Notes under the pieces: generated by a model | The model's database searches: none | What the model saw: the letters and a program-made list of their open reading frames with translations, nothing else | What the model was told of the DNA's origin: nothing | Source of the DNA: JBGPTK01 sp963797765 | GTDB taxonomy: Bacteria; Acidobacteriota; Terriglobia; Acidiferrales; UBA7541 | Assembly: GCA_963797765.1 (NCBI GenBank) | Contig: CAWCQU010000003.1 | Coordinates: forward strand, 1,984,001 to 2,048,000 | Length of the DNA: 64,000 nt | Direction of reading: 5' to 3' | Position numbers and translations under genes: made by a program | In this document: one piece after another, positions 19,097 to 27,503 of the stretch | Position numbering within the stretch: position 1 is the stretch's first letter | Layout: every line of letters begins with the position of its first letter

Positions 19097-20404
19097 TTAT
19101 GTAGCCGCTCTTTCCAAAATGGCGGGCTCTGCGATCTGAGTTGCGGAGGCACGCCGATGACTCACGGTGCTGCAAATGATCTCGACAATTCGCTCTGCGG
19201 TGTGACCATCCCACTTTTCAGGCGCAACGGCATTGCGGTTAGCCTTTTCTTGGCGTTTGATCGCTTCTCGAATTCCTTCTTTCTTCACACCGGCAATGAC
19301 GTTTGTCCCGGCATCAACCGTAATCGGTCTTTCCGTATTTTCACGAACGGTAACGCAGGGCACGCCGAGGCAGGTGGTTTCTTCTTGTACACCGCCAGAA
19401 TCCGTTACCACCAACTTTGCGTGCTTCATCATGCACAAAAAGTCCAGGTAACCGAGCGGGGGAATAATTCGGATGCCGTGGGAAGGAACCGGACAGGGCC
19501 GCGTGGTGCGGCCATCGCTTTCGTCGCCGGAAACAAAGTAACGTTCCAACCCAAATTCCCTTATGCGCTTCTGTGTCCGCGGGTGAGCCGGGAAAATAAT
19601 GGGATAATTGGCGCGCAAATCCTCCATACCCTCAATAATATTGCAGAGGCCATCGCAATTATCTACGTTGGAGGGCCGATGAATTGTGAGCAGAGCGTAA
19701 GGTAAGATCGAGTTCCCCGAACCGTTGTTGCCCTCTCTTTTCCGCAGGCCCAGTCTTTCCAGGATTAGGGATTTCTCCGCCACTTCCTTGAACGCAAGCA
19801 GTGAGTCGATCATAGTGTTCCCAACGAAGTGGATCTTGTCTTGGGAAAAGCCCTCTCGCTGGAGGTTTCTGATACCGCTTTCCTCAGTCACAAACAACAA
19901 GTCCGAGAGTTGGTCCGTCACAACGCGATTCACTTCCTCCGGCATGGCGCGGTCGAAAGACCGCAGCCCCGCCTCCACATGGCAAATTAGTGGTTTTGTT
20001 CCAGCAGAATCGAAGGAAGCTTTCGCGGCCACCAGCGCGCAGGCAAGCGTTGAATTCACATCTCCGACGACGATGAGTATGTCGGGACGTTCCTCCGTCA
20101 AACATTCATCGAATCTCTTGATGATCTCCGCAGTCTGAACTGCATGTGATCCCGAACCGACTCCCAAATGTTTGTCGGGCTTGGGCAAATTCAGGTCTGT
20201 GAAGAAGTGTTCCGACATGAATTCGTCATAGTGCTGGCCCGTGTGAACCAGGAAGTGCCGGACATCAACGAGGCGACCCTCATTCCCAACGCCGTATACA
20301 CCGCGGTCTGATTTCGTATTGTATTGCTTGATTGCGGAAATGATCGGCGCCGCCTTCATGAAATTCGGCCTGGCGCCCACCACGATCATGATTTTCATTT
20401 CCAT
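19097..20404 (-). CDS. wecB: UDP-N-acetylglucosamine 2-epimerase (non-hydrolysing)
   Basis: The protein of about 435 residues opens with MIVVGARPNFMKAAPII and has HTGQHYDEFMSEHFF, VVGDVNSTLACALVA, HVEAGLRSFDRAMPEEVNR and VTDSGGVQEETTCLGVPC, all signature segments of WecB/MnaA-type epimerases that interconvert UDP-GlcNAc and UDP-ManNAc (or act on the 2,3-diacetamido uronate as WbpI does). The frame is open to 20566, but those residues overlap the upstream gene. An ATG at 20404, and another two codons later preceded by AAGAGG, fit the family start. With the oxidoreductase and aminotransferase upstream it may form an amino-sugar route. Confidence 0.9.
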   Translation of the reverse strand: MEMKIMIVVGARPNFMKAAPIISAIKQYNTKSDRGVYGVGNEGRLVDVRHFLVHTGQHYDEFMSEHFFTDLNLPKPDKHLGVGSGSHAVQTAEIIKRFDECLTEERPDILIVVGDVNSTLACALVAAKASFDSAGTKPLICHVEAGLRSFDRAMPEEVNRVVTDQLSDLLFVTEESGIRNLQREGFSQDKIHFVGNTMIDSLLAFKEVAEKSLILERLGLRKREGNNGSGNSILPYALLTIHRPSNVDNCDGLCNIIEGMEDLRANYPIIFPAHPRTQKRIREFGLERYFVSGDESDGRTTRPCPVPSHGIRIIPPLGYLDFLCMMKHAKLVVTDSGGVQEETTCLGVPCVTVRENTERPITVDAGTNVIAGVKKEGIREAIKRQEKANRNAVAPEKWDGHTAERIVEIICSTVSHRRASATQIAEPAILERAAT

Positions 20405-20447
20405 AGCCTCTTCTTGCTCGCGTGTATTTATTTGTGGCATGGAATAT

Positions 20448-22700
20448 TCAGCGTGACGCTGCTTCCATGGCCAGGACTGACTGAGGTTCTTGGAGGCCGT
20501 GGCTTTGTTGAGCGTGCGCGGCAAACGCGTAGAGTAACCACCCGAAATGATACGGCCGGCACTCATAATTGATTCTTAAGCCGCTGCGAGATTCGGAGGT
20601 CTCCGTGCCGCGGCCCACTAAATTCTGCGCTTCGTCCAGGTACATGCGGTACTTATTCCGATGGATACTTCTCCAGATCACCTTCGACGATTCACTCACC
20701 AGATTCACGTTTAGTTCGTTGTTTCCGCCGATCCAACGCAGCCCCTTGTATACCGGTTCGCTGAAATCGATTCCAGAAACTTCGCCCGCTGCGAACAGCG
20801 CCATCGGTGCCATGCCATCCTGGTGGACGGAAAACACGGGGTATCGGCGAGTTACCTCTCCGGTTGAAGAATCGTAGTGCCAGCACCACTGTCCCAGGGG
20901 GCCTTGCGCACGAATAATGGCCTGCGCGCAACTCTGCGAAAGGTCCACGGCTGCGGCGAATTGAAACGCCCGGGCACATTTACTCAACGCGTAAATCGGA
21001 TACACCTGGTCTGCAAAGGTTCCAATGCGAGCGCGCAGGTTTCCCACCAGGGTACGGCCTCTTCGCTGATGGCCGAAAATGCCTTTGCCTCCGTAATTCG
21101 TTTTCAGCAAATTGAATATTCGTACTGCTGAATCGGTGAGCTTGCTTCGGTATCTCGGGTGAGCCAACGCTGCATAAGAGAGGCCAGTCAGGAGCCACGC
21201 TAACTCCATGGTCCGGTCTTCATAAGCGTCGGCGTTACCAATCAGGGCTGCATTCGACTGGACGCTCGCGATGGTTTCATCCAGGTGCTCCGGCGCAGCC
21301 AATGCACACAGCCACAGGAGCAATCCCAGGTCGCCCGGATCGCTTATCCGGTATTTCGTCTCGAGGAGAGAGTTTAGAGTGGAGCGTACATCGATGGAGG
21401 GCTCGACGCCCGCGGATTCAAGTTTGTGTAATCCCAACAGAGAAATGATCGTATACCGGATCGAGGTCCCTTCCCTGCTGAGTCCATTCTCGCTTCGCTT
21501 CATCCGGTAGCAGAAAAGCCGACTCTCAGAATCAAACATCGGCACTAGGCCGCGAACGGCCAATGAGTTCAGACGGCCGAGGTCCAGTCTCGTATCTGGT
21601 TGCGAAAGATCGAGAGTCATGTCGAAGGTCTTCTTTGGAGAGTTGAGAGAATTGCGGCTATCGATCACGCTTACGATGTGATTTACGATGGTTTGCAAGC
21701 TTGCCGAACCGGCATTAATTGGCTTGTCGAGTGGCTGCCGGCGCTTCAATACAATTCGCTTTCGAACATCTTCTACACTTTCCAAGAGTATCAGCCTTCC
21801 AGAATCGGCCAGGTACCGATCCACAGCTCCAATTTTGCCCCGGAAAACGCTGTAAACTGGGACGCCCAAGGCTGCGGCTTCGCGATTCATCGTCCCGCCG
21901 CCGCTGATCACCAGGTCGGAATGCCACAAGAGGTTAAGACCGTCGACCACTCGGTCGGGAATCATGATCTGGCCGGTGGCAAATAGATTGGGCCATCGCT
22001 TGCGGAGGACCGTGCCTTGTCTCGCATTGCGAGGAACCAGGATAATCTTTGTTTTCGGACTTTCTGTAAGAAACTTGATCGCTTCGTCCTGGAGCTGTTC
22101 GGCCTCTGGATTGTGGTAGTGGGCTTCTGTCGCAGGAGGACGCAAGGTCACAACCAGATTGTCCGCGCTGATCCCGAGAACATCCCGCAGACTGGGATCA
22201 GGGCGAAAGAAAGGAACGTAGACGTCTTCCTTGATTCCCGGATATTTCAGAATGCGATCCTTCTTCAAGCGGTTTGCATCATCGGGAATCACGTCGGGTA
22301 CGATCGAATATCCCGACGCTCTGAAAGCCACACTCCAAGAATGTTCATAGTCGGCTATCGTTATGAACGGAATGCGCAGAATGGAGGAGAGTAGAATCAA
22401 GGTTCGAGAACCATGAGAGATAGAAATGTCCGGCTTCTCGTTGAGTACGGTCGGTGACATCTGCAATGTTCGGAATAATAGTCCGGCCGCCTTGGCTAAC
22501 TTGTTCTTGCCATAGTGGCGTCCAATGCGTTTATACGAGAGGCCAAACAGATTTGCGAGGTCGCAAACCTGGAAGCAATCTCGTGCAGTAAGGACTACCG
22601 AGTAGCCACGCTTCTCGAGCTCTAAGATAATTGGCCGAAAGAATGGAACGTGCGGCGAATTATCTAAATCGATCCAAATCTTCTTTTGTGTTTTTGACAT
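20448..22700 (-). CDS. DUF354-type glycosyltransferase-like domain fused to an alpha/alpha-toroid-like domain
   Basis: The 750-residue protein has two halves. Residues about 1-330 match the DUF354 family: KIWIDLDNSPHVPFF at the start, EKPDISISHGSR, PFITIADYEHSW and VISGGGTMNREAAALGVPVYS, the last being a GT-B donor-site motif. From about 365 on the sequence changes to helical repeats rich in Leu/Ala with LGLLLWLCALAAPEH, LAWLLTGLSYAALAH and QGPLGQWCWHYDSSTGEV, resembling alpha/alpha-toroid enzymes such as lyases or cyclases; I recognise no specific family. The ATG at 22700 begins MSKTQKK; the frame is open 12 codons further. It ends 43 nt before the epimerase. Confidence 0.75.
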   Translation of the reverse strand: MSKTQKKIWIDLDNSPHVPFFRPIILELEKRGYSVVLTARDCFQVCDLANLFGLSYKRIGRHYGKNKLAKAAGLLFRTLQMSPTVLNEKPDISISHGSRTLILLSSILRIPFITIADYEHSWSVAFRASGYSIVPDVIPDDANRLKKDRILKYPGIKEDVYVPFFRPDPSLRDVLGISADNLVVTLRPPATEAHYHNPEAEQLQDEAIKFLTESPKTKIILVPRNARQGTVLRKRWPNLFATGQIMIPDRVVDGLNLLWHSDLVISGGGTMNREAAALGVPVYSVFRGKIGAVDRYLADSGRLILLESVEDVRKRIVLKRRQPLDKPINAGSASLQTIVNHIVSVIDSRNSLNSPKKTFDMTLDLSQPDTRLDLGRLNSLAVRGLVPMFDSESRLFCYRMKRSENGLSREGTSIRYTIISLLGLHKLESAGVEPSIDVRSTLNSLLETKYRISDPGDLGLLLWLCALAAPEHLDETIASVQSNAALIGNADAYEDRTMELAWLLTGLSYAALAHPRYRSKLTDSAVRIFNLLKTNYGGKGIFGHQRRGRTLVGNLRARIGTFADQVYPIYALSKCARAFQFAAAVDLSQSCAQAIIRAQGPLGQWCWHYDSSTGEVTRRYPVFSVHQDGMAPMALFAAGEVSGIDFSEPVYKGLRWIGGNNELNVNLVSESSKVIWRSIHRNKYRMYLDEAQNLVGRGTETSESRSGLRINYECRPYHFGWLLYAFAAHAQQSHGLQEPQSVLAMEAASR

Positions 22701-22799
22701 CAAGTGAATAGTCCTGCAGGGAGCGGTGCTTCGCACTTCGTAGCCGTCGTGTTCTTCTGAATTGCCTGAGGTCTTTTCAAACAGACGCGGAGATCGTAT

Positions 22800-24185
22800 T
22801 TACGAAACGGAGGGCCTTGTCTCTTCGGACTCCCGAAAGCTGGATGTGACGAGTCCCTGGGGCCGCTGGCTCATGGGTTCTCTCCCCGCAAATTCCAGCA
22901 CTGCCTCAGCCACATGAATCTGTTGCTCAAGCTCTAACTGCGGATACATGGGCAGAGAAAGAATTTCCGATGTCACTTTCTCGGTCACCGGAAAATCACC
23001 CTCGGTATGAGCAAGCGCACGGTAAGCTTTCTGCAGATGCAACGGCACGGGATAGTGAGTCCCGGTGCCAATCCCGGCCTCCGCAAGATGTGTTCTGAGT
23101 GCGTCTCGGTTCTGAGAACGAATCACATAGAGATGATAGACCGCTTTCGACCAGGAGGGCTCGTATGGAAGAATGATGGATCCTGTCACGCCACCGAGCA
23201 ATCTCTGATATTGGCTGGCCTTTTCCCGGCGCGCTTCGTTCCATTTTTCCAGGTGCTTGCTTTTGACCGTCAGAATACCCGCTTGGAGCGTATCCAATCT
23301 GCCGTTATACCCCTCTATTTCGTGATAATACTTTTGCGATTGTCCGTGGTCACGCAACATCTGGGCCGTTCGCGCGATTCCTCCATCATTGGTCGTTATC
23401 GCGCCTGCTTCGCCGCACGCACCCAAGTTTTTGCCGGGGTAGAAACTGAATGCAGCTGCGCGACCCATCGAACCAGCAGTCATCAAACGGTTCTGTTTTT
23501 TTGAAAAGTATTTGGCTCCATGGGCTTGGCAGGCGTCTTCAATCACCATTAACTCATAGCGCTCGGCCAACTCCATGATGGGGTCCATATCAGCCATTTG
23601 ACCGTAAAGATGGACGGGGACTATCGCTGTGACCGGGCCTCGCGTCCTGCGGCTGAACAATTTTCGCGTTTGACGATCGAAGTAACATTCATTCTCGAAA
23701 AAGAAGCGAAGTTCTTCGGGGTCCATGTTGAACGTGCGCTCGTCGACGTCTACGAATGCCGGACAGGCGCCAGCCTGTGAGATGGCTTCTGTAGTGGCGA
23801 TGAATGTATTCGGCACGGTCACAACGGTATCGCCCGCACGAATGCCTGCAGCCATCAGCGCAAAACGAAGAGCATCCGTACCTGATCCAACTCCTATGCA
23901 ATGCTCTGTCCCGCAAAATTGTGAGAAACCGCGTTCAAATTCCTGCACCATCGAGCCGCCCACGAAATCAGCGGCCCGTAGCACGGTTCGAAAAATGGAA
24001 ACAAGTTCCTCTTCCAACTCTCGATGGGGAGTGACTAGATCGAGGAAAGGAATTTTTGTACTTCCTCTCACATTCGCAACTTTGTCCAACTTTATATCCC
24101 CAGAAATGCAGGCCGGGCAGTCAGTCGCTAATTGAATCTCGTCATTTCCAGCAAGCGTATTTCCATTGCCGTTTTCGCGTGTCAT
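22800..24185 (-). CDS. DegT/DnrJ/EryC1/StrS aminotransferase
   Basis: The 461-residue PLP enzyme has IPFLDLVTPHRELEEEL near residue 45, GVGSGTDALRFALMA, EDACQAHGAKY with the PLP Asp, and AFSFYPGKNLGACGEAG with the Schiff-base Lys. The WbpE/QdtB-like wording (FYPGKNLGA) and an adjacent Gfo/Idh/MocA gene 41 nt upstream suggest amination at C3 of a UDP-GlcNAc(A)-derived sugar. A 40-residue N-terminal extension containing CPACISGDIK precedes the normal start; it is unusual and might be partly untranslated if a later start is used. Family assignment firm, substrate inferred. Confidence 0.88.
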   Translation of the reverse strand: MTRENGNGNTLAGNDEIQLATDCPACISGDIKLDKVANVRGSTKIPFLDLVTPHRELEEELVSIFRTVLRAADFVGGSMVQEFERGFSQFCGTEHCIGVGSGTDALRFALMAAGIRAGDTVVTVPNTFIATTEAISQAGACPAFVDVDERTFNMDPEELRFFFENECYFDRQTRKLFSRRTRGPVTAIVPVHLYGQMADMDPIMELAERYELMVIEDACQAHGAKYFSKKQNRLMTAGSMGRAAAFSFYPGKNLGACGEAGAITTNDGGIARTAQMLRDHGQSQKYYHEIEGYNGRLDTLQAGILTVKSKHLEKWNEARREKASQYQRLLGGVTGSIILPYEPSWSKAVYHLYVIRSQNRDALRTHLAEAGIGTGTHYPVPLHLQKAYRALAHTEGDFPVTEKVTSEILSLPMYPQLELEQQIHVAEAVLEFAGREPMSQRPQGLVTSSFRESEETRPSVS

Positions 24186-24226
24186 GATTCCAGTTCCCCT
24201 GAGAATGTAACGATTCCGAATGTCGG

Positions 24227-25252
24227 CTAGACAGCTACGGTTGTTGGAAGTTCTACCCTTCTGCCTCTATCCTTCAAGGACTTGTCGGCAGCAGTCAGCA
24301 ATTGCACAATCCGCAAGCCCGCCTCGCCATTGTTGTGGGGCGTCTTGTTGTTCATGATGCAATCCACAAAGTAAGTGAGCTCCGCTTTCAAAGCTTCGGT
24401 TTGTTCGATCCTAGGCGCCCACATGTCGCCGGAGCGGTATCGGACCAGCAAGTCATGAACGCCGTTGCCGGTGGCGCTGTTCACTTGTGCGCCTTTATCG
24501 TAAATCTTGATTTTTTCGTCGGCTTCCAAATCGTTCCAGACTACCATCTTCTTTTCCCCGCCGATCAATGTGGTTCTCACCTTGACGGGTGAAAGCCAGT
24601 TCACATTTATGTGGGCAATGATATTTCCCGGAAAGTAGATCGTCAGGAATGCCACATCAACATGGCCATTCAAATGATGCTCGCCGGTGGCAACAATGGC
24701 CTCCGGCTTCTCCTGGATTAGATAGTCCATGATCGAAAGATCGTGCGGCGCGAGGTCCCAGATCACGTTTACGTCGTGCTGGAAAAGCCCCAAGTTTACC
24801 CTCGTGGAATCGTAGTAGTAGAGCTTTCCCAACACCCCGTCGTCCACGAGCTGCCGGATTTTTTGCACGGCGCCGGTGAACAGAAACGTGTGATCGACCA
24901 TGATCTTCAGATTCTTTCGGTCGGCCAGCTCGATGAGTTGCTCGGCTTGTTCTACCGTGCTGGTGAATGGCTTTTCCACGAATACATGTTTCCCATTGAG
25001 CAGAGCAGCGCGAGCCAGTTCATAGTGTGTCCAGACGGGTGTAACGACCGCGATGGCATCGATTTCAGTAGAAGTGATGAGCTCGGAAGAATCGGACGTG
25101 ACCGCAATATCCGGAAAGGCCTTTTTCACGCGACGCTGTGCGGATAGGTCCTTGTCGCATACAGCGATCACGCGACTATCGTCCAGGTTGACGAAATTCC
25201 TGACGACATTCGGGCCCCAGTAACCATATCCAATAATCCCAACGTTAATCAT
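24227..25252 (-). CDS. Gfo/Idh/MocA family NAD-dependent oxidoreductase (WlbA/WbpB-like)
   Basis: This 341-residue protein begins MINVGIIGYGYWGPNVVRN with the G-Y-G-Y-W-G Rossmann motif. It has HVFVEKPFTSTVEQA, the conserved E-K-P, and WDLAPHDLSIMDYL with the catalytic His region. WlbA/WbpB enzymes oxidise C3 of UDP-GlcNAcA, and the product is then aminated by a DegT enzyme, exactly the neighbour here. A dedicated N-acetyltransferase (WbpD type) and UDP-GlcNAc dehydrogenase are not in the window, so the pathway as seen is incomplete. Confidence 0.88.
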   Translation of the reverse strand: MINVGIIGYGYWGPNVVRNFVNLDDSRVIAVCDKDLSAQRRVKKAFPDIAVTSDSSELITSTEIDAIAVVTPVWTHYELARAALLNGKHVFVEKPFTSTVEQAEQLIELADRKNLKIMVDHTFLFTGAVQKIRQLVDDGVLGKLYYYDSTRVNLGLFQHDVNVIWDLAPHDLSIMDYLIQEKPEAIVATGEHHLNGHVDVAFLTIYFPGNIIAHINVNWLSPVKVRTTLIGGEKKMVVWNDLEADEKIKIYDKGAQVNSATGNGVHDLLVRYRSGDMWAPRIEQTEALKAELTYFVDCIMNNKTPHNNGEAGLRIVQLLTAADKSLKDRGRRVELPTTVAV

Positions 25253-25384
25253 TTTTCCACTCCGCTGGCCGCAGCCTTGGCATCCTATGGTCGATACACC
25301 GAAGAGAATTCAGAAGATGGTCTGTTCATGATGACGATCAAGCGTTGTTTATTCCGTGATGCAATTCAATCCACGCAAGTATTT

Positions 25385-26545
25385 TCAGTAGCCGCCTATA
25401 CCCAAGAGAACTGCCATCGGCGTACGGAGGAGAATTTTTATATCCACCCAGAGTGATCTCGAACGGGCATACCTCAAGTCCAGGCGGACCATGTCATCGA
25501 ATCTTGTCTTGCTTCGTCCCGTTACTTGCCACAAGCCAGTCAACCCCGGTTTCGCTTCCAGCACTCGCCGCCGGTGCCAAATTTCATAGGACTTCAGTTC
25601 ATAAGGAATCGGAGGCCGAGGTCCGACCAGCGACATTTCGCCCCCTAAGACATTCCAGAACTGCGGCAGTTCGTCGAGGCTGCTCTTCCGGAGAAATCTT
25701 CCCAGCAAAGTGATTCGCGTGTCTTCTGTGAGCTTATAAACTGGACTCTCGGCCGTTTGAATTGATTTGGCATCAGCCTCGCCTGCGATGAAATGGCTTA
25801 CATATTCCTGGTGAATCGAAGGATCGCTATTACAGTCCATCGACCTGAACTTCAAGCAGATAAATGTCTTGCCAAATTGGCCTACTCTTTCTTGCCGGAA
25901 AATGACAGGTCCCTTCGATGAGAGCTTGATGGCCAGTGCGATGGCGAGAAATACGGGCAGGAATACGATGAGAGCAACTAAGCTGCCGGCGATATCCATC
26001 GCTCTCTTTACGATCAAAGAGAACTTCTTCGACCTGATCTGCTGCGATAAGTCCATATAGAGTTCCTGGGGAGCAGGTCCTTGCGGGCTTTCTCCGTCCC
26101 ACTCTTCCGGGAAGATGTGGAACGACACTTGAATGTCCTTCAATTTCTTGGCATCAAAGTGCAGTTGAAGAGCGTCCGTCAATCTCGCAAAAATGGCTTT
26201 CTGCACTTCCTTCGGCTGCCTTGGGCCGATTTCGGTGAAGATCACACCTGCAATCTGGCTGGATTCGTACCAACCGGCGATATCTGTCTCTCGTAAAGAA
26301 GAGAGAAATATCTCGACGATTTTTCCCTTTTCGGTTTCCGAGAATGTAGAAATGTCGAAAAGCATCAGCAACAACGGATTTCGGGAACGTTCAGCACGTT
26401 TACGTTCCTTGCGAATCATCTTGATAAATAGTTCTTCCTGAGCGATCTTGGAATCAATCGGTTCGGGGCTTCGGACGGAAAAGAAGGATCTCTTGAAAGT
26501 CTCGCGAGGAGGTCGTTCTTGTGTTTCTATTGGTCTTGAACTCAT
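25385..26545 (-). CDS. Polyprenyl-phosphate sugar-1-phosphate transferase with degenerate GGDEF-like N terminus
   Basis: Residues about 178-386 are a bacterial sugar transferase domain: KRAMDIAGSLVALIVFLPVFL (the membrane re-entrant helix), GPVIFRQERVGQFGKTF, LKFRSMD, LRKSSLDELPQFWNVLGG and MSLVGPRPP. This domain attaches the first sugar phosphate to undecaprenyl phosphate. Unlike WcaJ there is no multi-helix N terminus. Residues about 40-130 instead look like a GGDEF fold: RKERKRAERSRNPLLLMLFD, then SLRETDIAGWYESSQIAG where the GGDEF loop is lost. It is probably a regulatory, non-catalytic module. It is the first assembly enzyme after the antiterminator gene. Confidence 0.85.
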   Translation of the reverse strand: MSSRPIETQERPPRETFKRSFFSVRSPEPIDSKIAQEELFIKMIRKERKRAERSRNPLLLMLFDISTFSETEKGKIVEIFLSSLRETDIAGWYESSQIAGVIFTEIGPRQPKEVQKAIFARLTDALQLHFDAKKLKDIQVSFHIFPEEWDGESPQGPAPQELYMDLSQQIRSKKFSLIVKRAMDIAGSLVALIVFLPVFLAIALAIKLSSKGPVIFRQERVGQFGKTFICLKFRSMDCNSDPSIHQEYVSHFIAGEADAKSIQTAESPVYKLTEDTRITLLGRFLRKSSLDELPQFWNVLGGEMSLVGPRPPIPYELKSYEIWHRRRVLEAKPGLTGLWQVTGRSKTRFDDMVRLDLRYARSRSLWVDIKILLRTPMAVLLGIGGY

Positions 26546-26635
26546 AAGGCCTCTTTCGGGAAGATCGAAACTATGAAGGGGAAACGCGCCGGCTCGGAAC
26601 CGCTCCCGAGGAGCGGCAATTCAAAGGGAAGTCTG

Positions 26636-27256
26636 TTAGCGAGATTCAGTAGCCAGTTGTCTGGACTGTGATCCGCGGGGAATGTGTAAACCGGATGCTA
26701 TTGGAAGCGGATCGGATAGCGGGCTATTAGGATGACTGACACATTCCCGATCTGCGGGACTTACCCACGCGCGATCTACCTCGAGAGCGACGGATCGTTG
26801 CAGAAGAGTGACGGACACTACAACCCGGAAGCGGGACTTGACGCCTGTTAGAATCCCCTCGATTCCTTGAAGCGCTCCTTGATCAACTCTCACCCGAGTC
26901 CCCACTTGAAGGAACGGCCATGGCTCGTAAGCGAGTCCGGATTTTACAACCAATTGAATCGCTGCAATTTCCGAGTCGTCGACTGCGAGTGGATTCCTGG
27001 CATTTCCTACGATTTCGAATACTCCAGGTATGACCATGATTGGCAATCGATCTTGGGGATCGAGCCGGCAAAATACATAGCCAGGAAAGAGCGGCAGCAC
27101 CAATTCCTTGATCCGGTCAGACCAGGTGCGCTTGCACTTATATAAAGGCAGGAAATATTCATAACCCTTGGACTGCAAATGAGAGCACACAATGTGTTCC
27201 CGCCGCGTTCGAACGTGGAGTGCAAACCAAGGGTGAATTCGTTGTTCAGAGTCCAT
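26636..27256 (-). CDS. NusG/RfaH/UpxY-type transcription antiterminator
   Basis: The 206-residue protein starts with HPWFALHVRTRREHIVCSHL and has YEYFLPLYKCKRTWSD, LPLFPGYVFCRLDP and MVIPGVFEIVGNA, the NGN domain of the UpxY/RfaH group. It then has VGTRVRVDQGALQGIEGIL, the KOW motif. UpxY and RfaH proteins load on RNA polymerase and let it read through long polysaccharide operons. GAGG precedes the ATG by 7 nt. It sits in the middle of the locus, before all sugar-assembly genes, and a GGCGGTAGC element lies 80 nt upstream on the same strand, consistent with recruitment to the downstream 26-kb operon. Confidence 0.9.
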   Translation of the reverse strand: MDSEQRIHPWFALHVRTRREHIVCSHLQSKGYEYFLPLYKCKRTWSDRIKELVLPLFPGYVFCRLDPQDRLPIMVIPGVFEIVGNARNPLAVDDSEIAAIQLVVKSGLAYEPWPFLQVGTRVRVDQGALQGIEGILTGVKSRFRVVVSVTLLQRSVALEVDRAWVSPADRECVSHPNSPLSDPLPIASGLHIPRGSQSRQLATESR

Positions 27257-27335
27257 TCTTGCCTCAATTTCCTCGGTAAAACAGACGGCCTATGATCTAG
27301 CAGCTACAGATTTAGCGTGAATATATTTTGGAGAA

Positions 27336-27344
27336 GCTACCGCC
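27336..27344 (-). promoter_or_regulatory. Candidate ops (RfaH-recruitment) core element
   Basis: Read on the minus strand this is GGCGGTAGC, an exact match to the core of the ops element to which RfaH binds in E. coli. It is followed by TTCTCC rather than the E. coli GTG. It lies in the 247-nt gap between the tyrosine kinase gene and the NusG-like gene, in the transcribed direction of the assembly genes. One other copy of this 9-mer occurs by chance inside a coding sequence (12229-12237), so the sequence alone is weak; the position next to an RfaH/UpxY-type gene is the support. Confidence 0.4.
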
Positions 27345-27503
27345 ATAAGAGTCCCAAGCGGTTCTCTTCAAAATCGTCGAGAAAATAAGACCTGCCAGAG
27401 ATCAACTCACTTTCTCTGCCAGGTACGCTTCAGCCGCATTACACAGACTGATCGTCCCTCAAAAGCAAAATCAGTGCACCAAGCCCGGCTTTCTCAAATT
27501 CAA

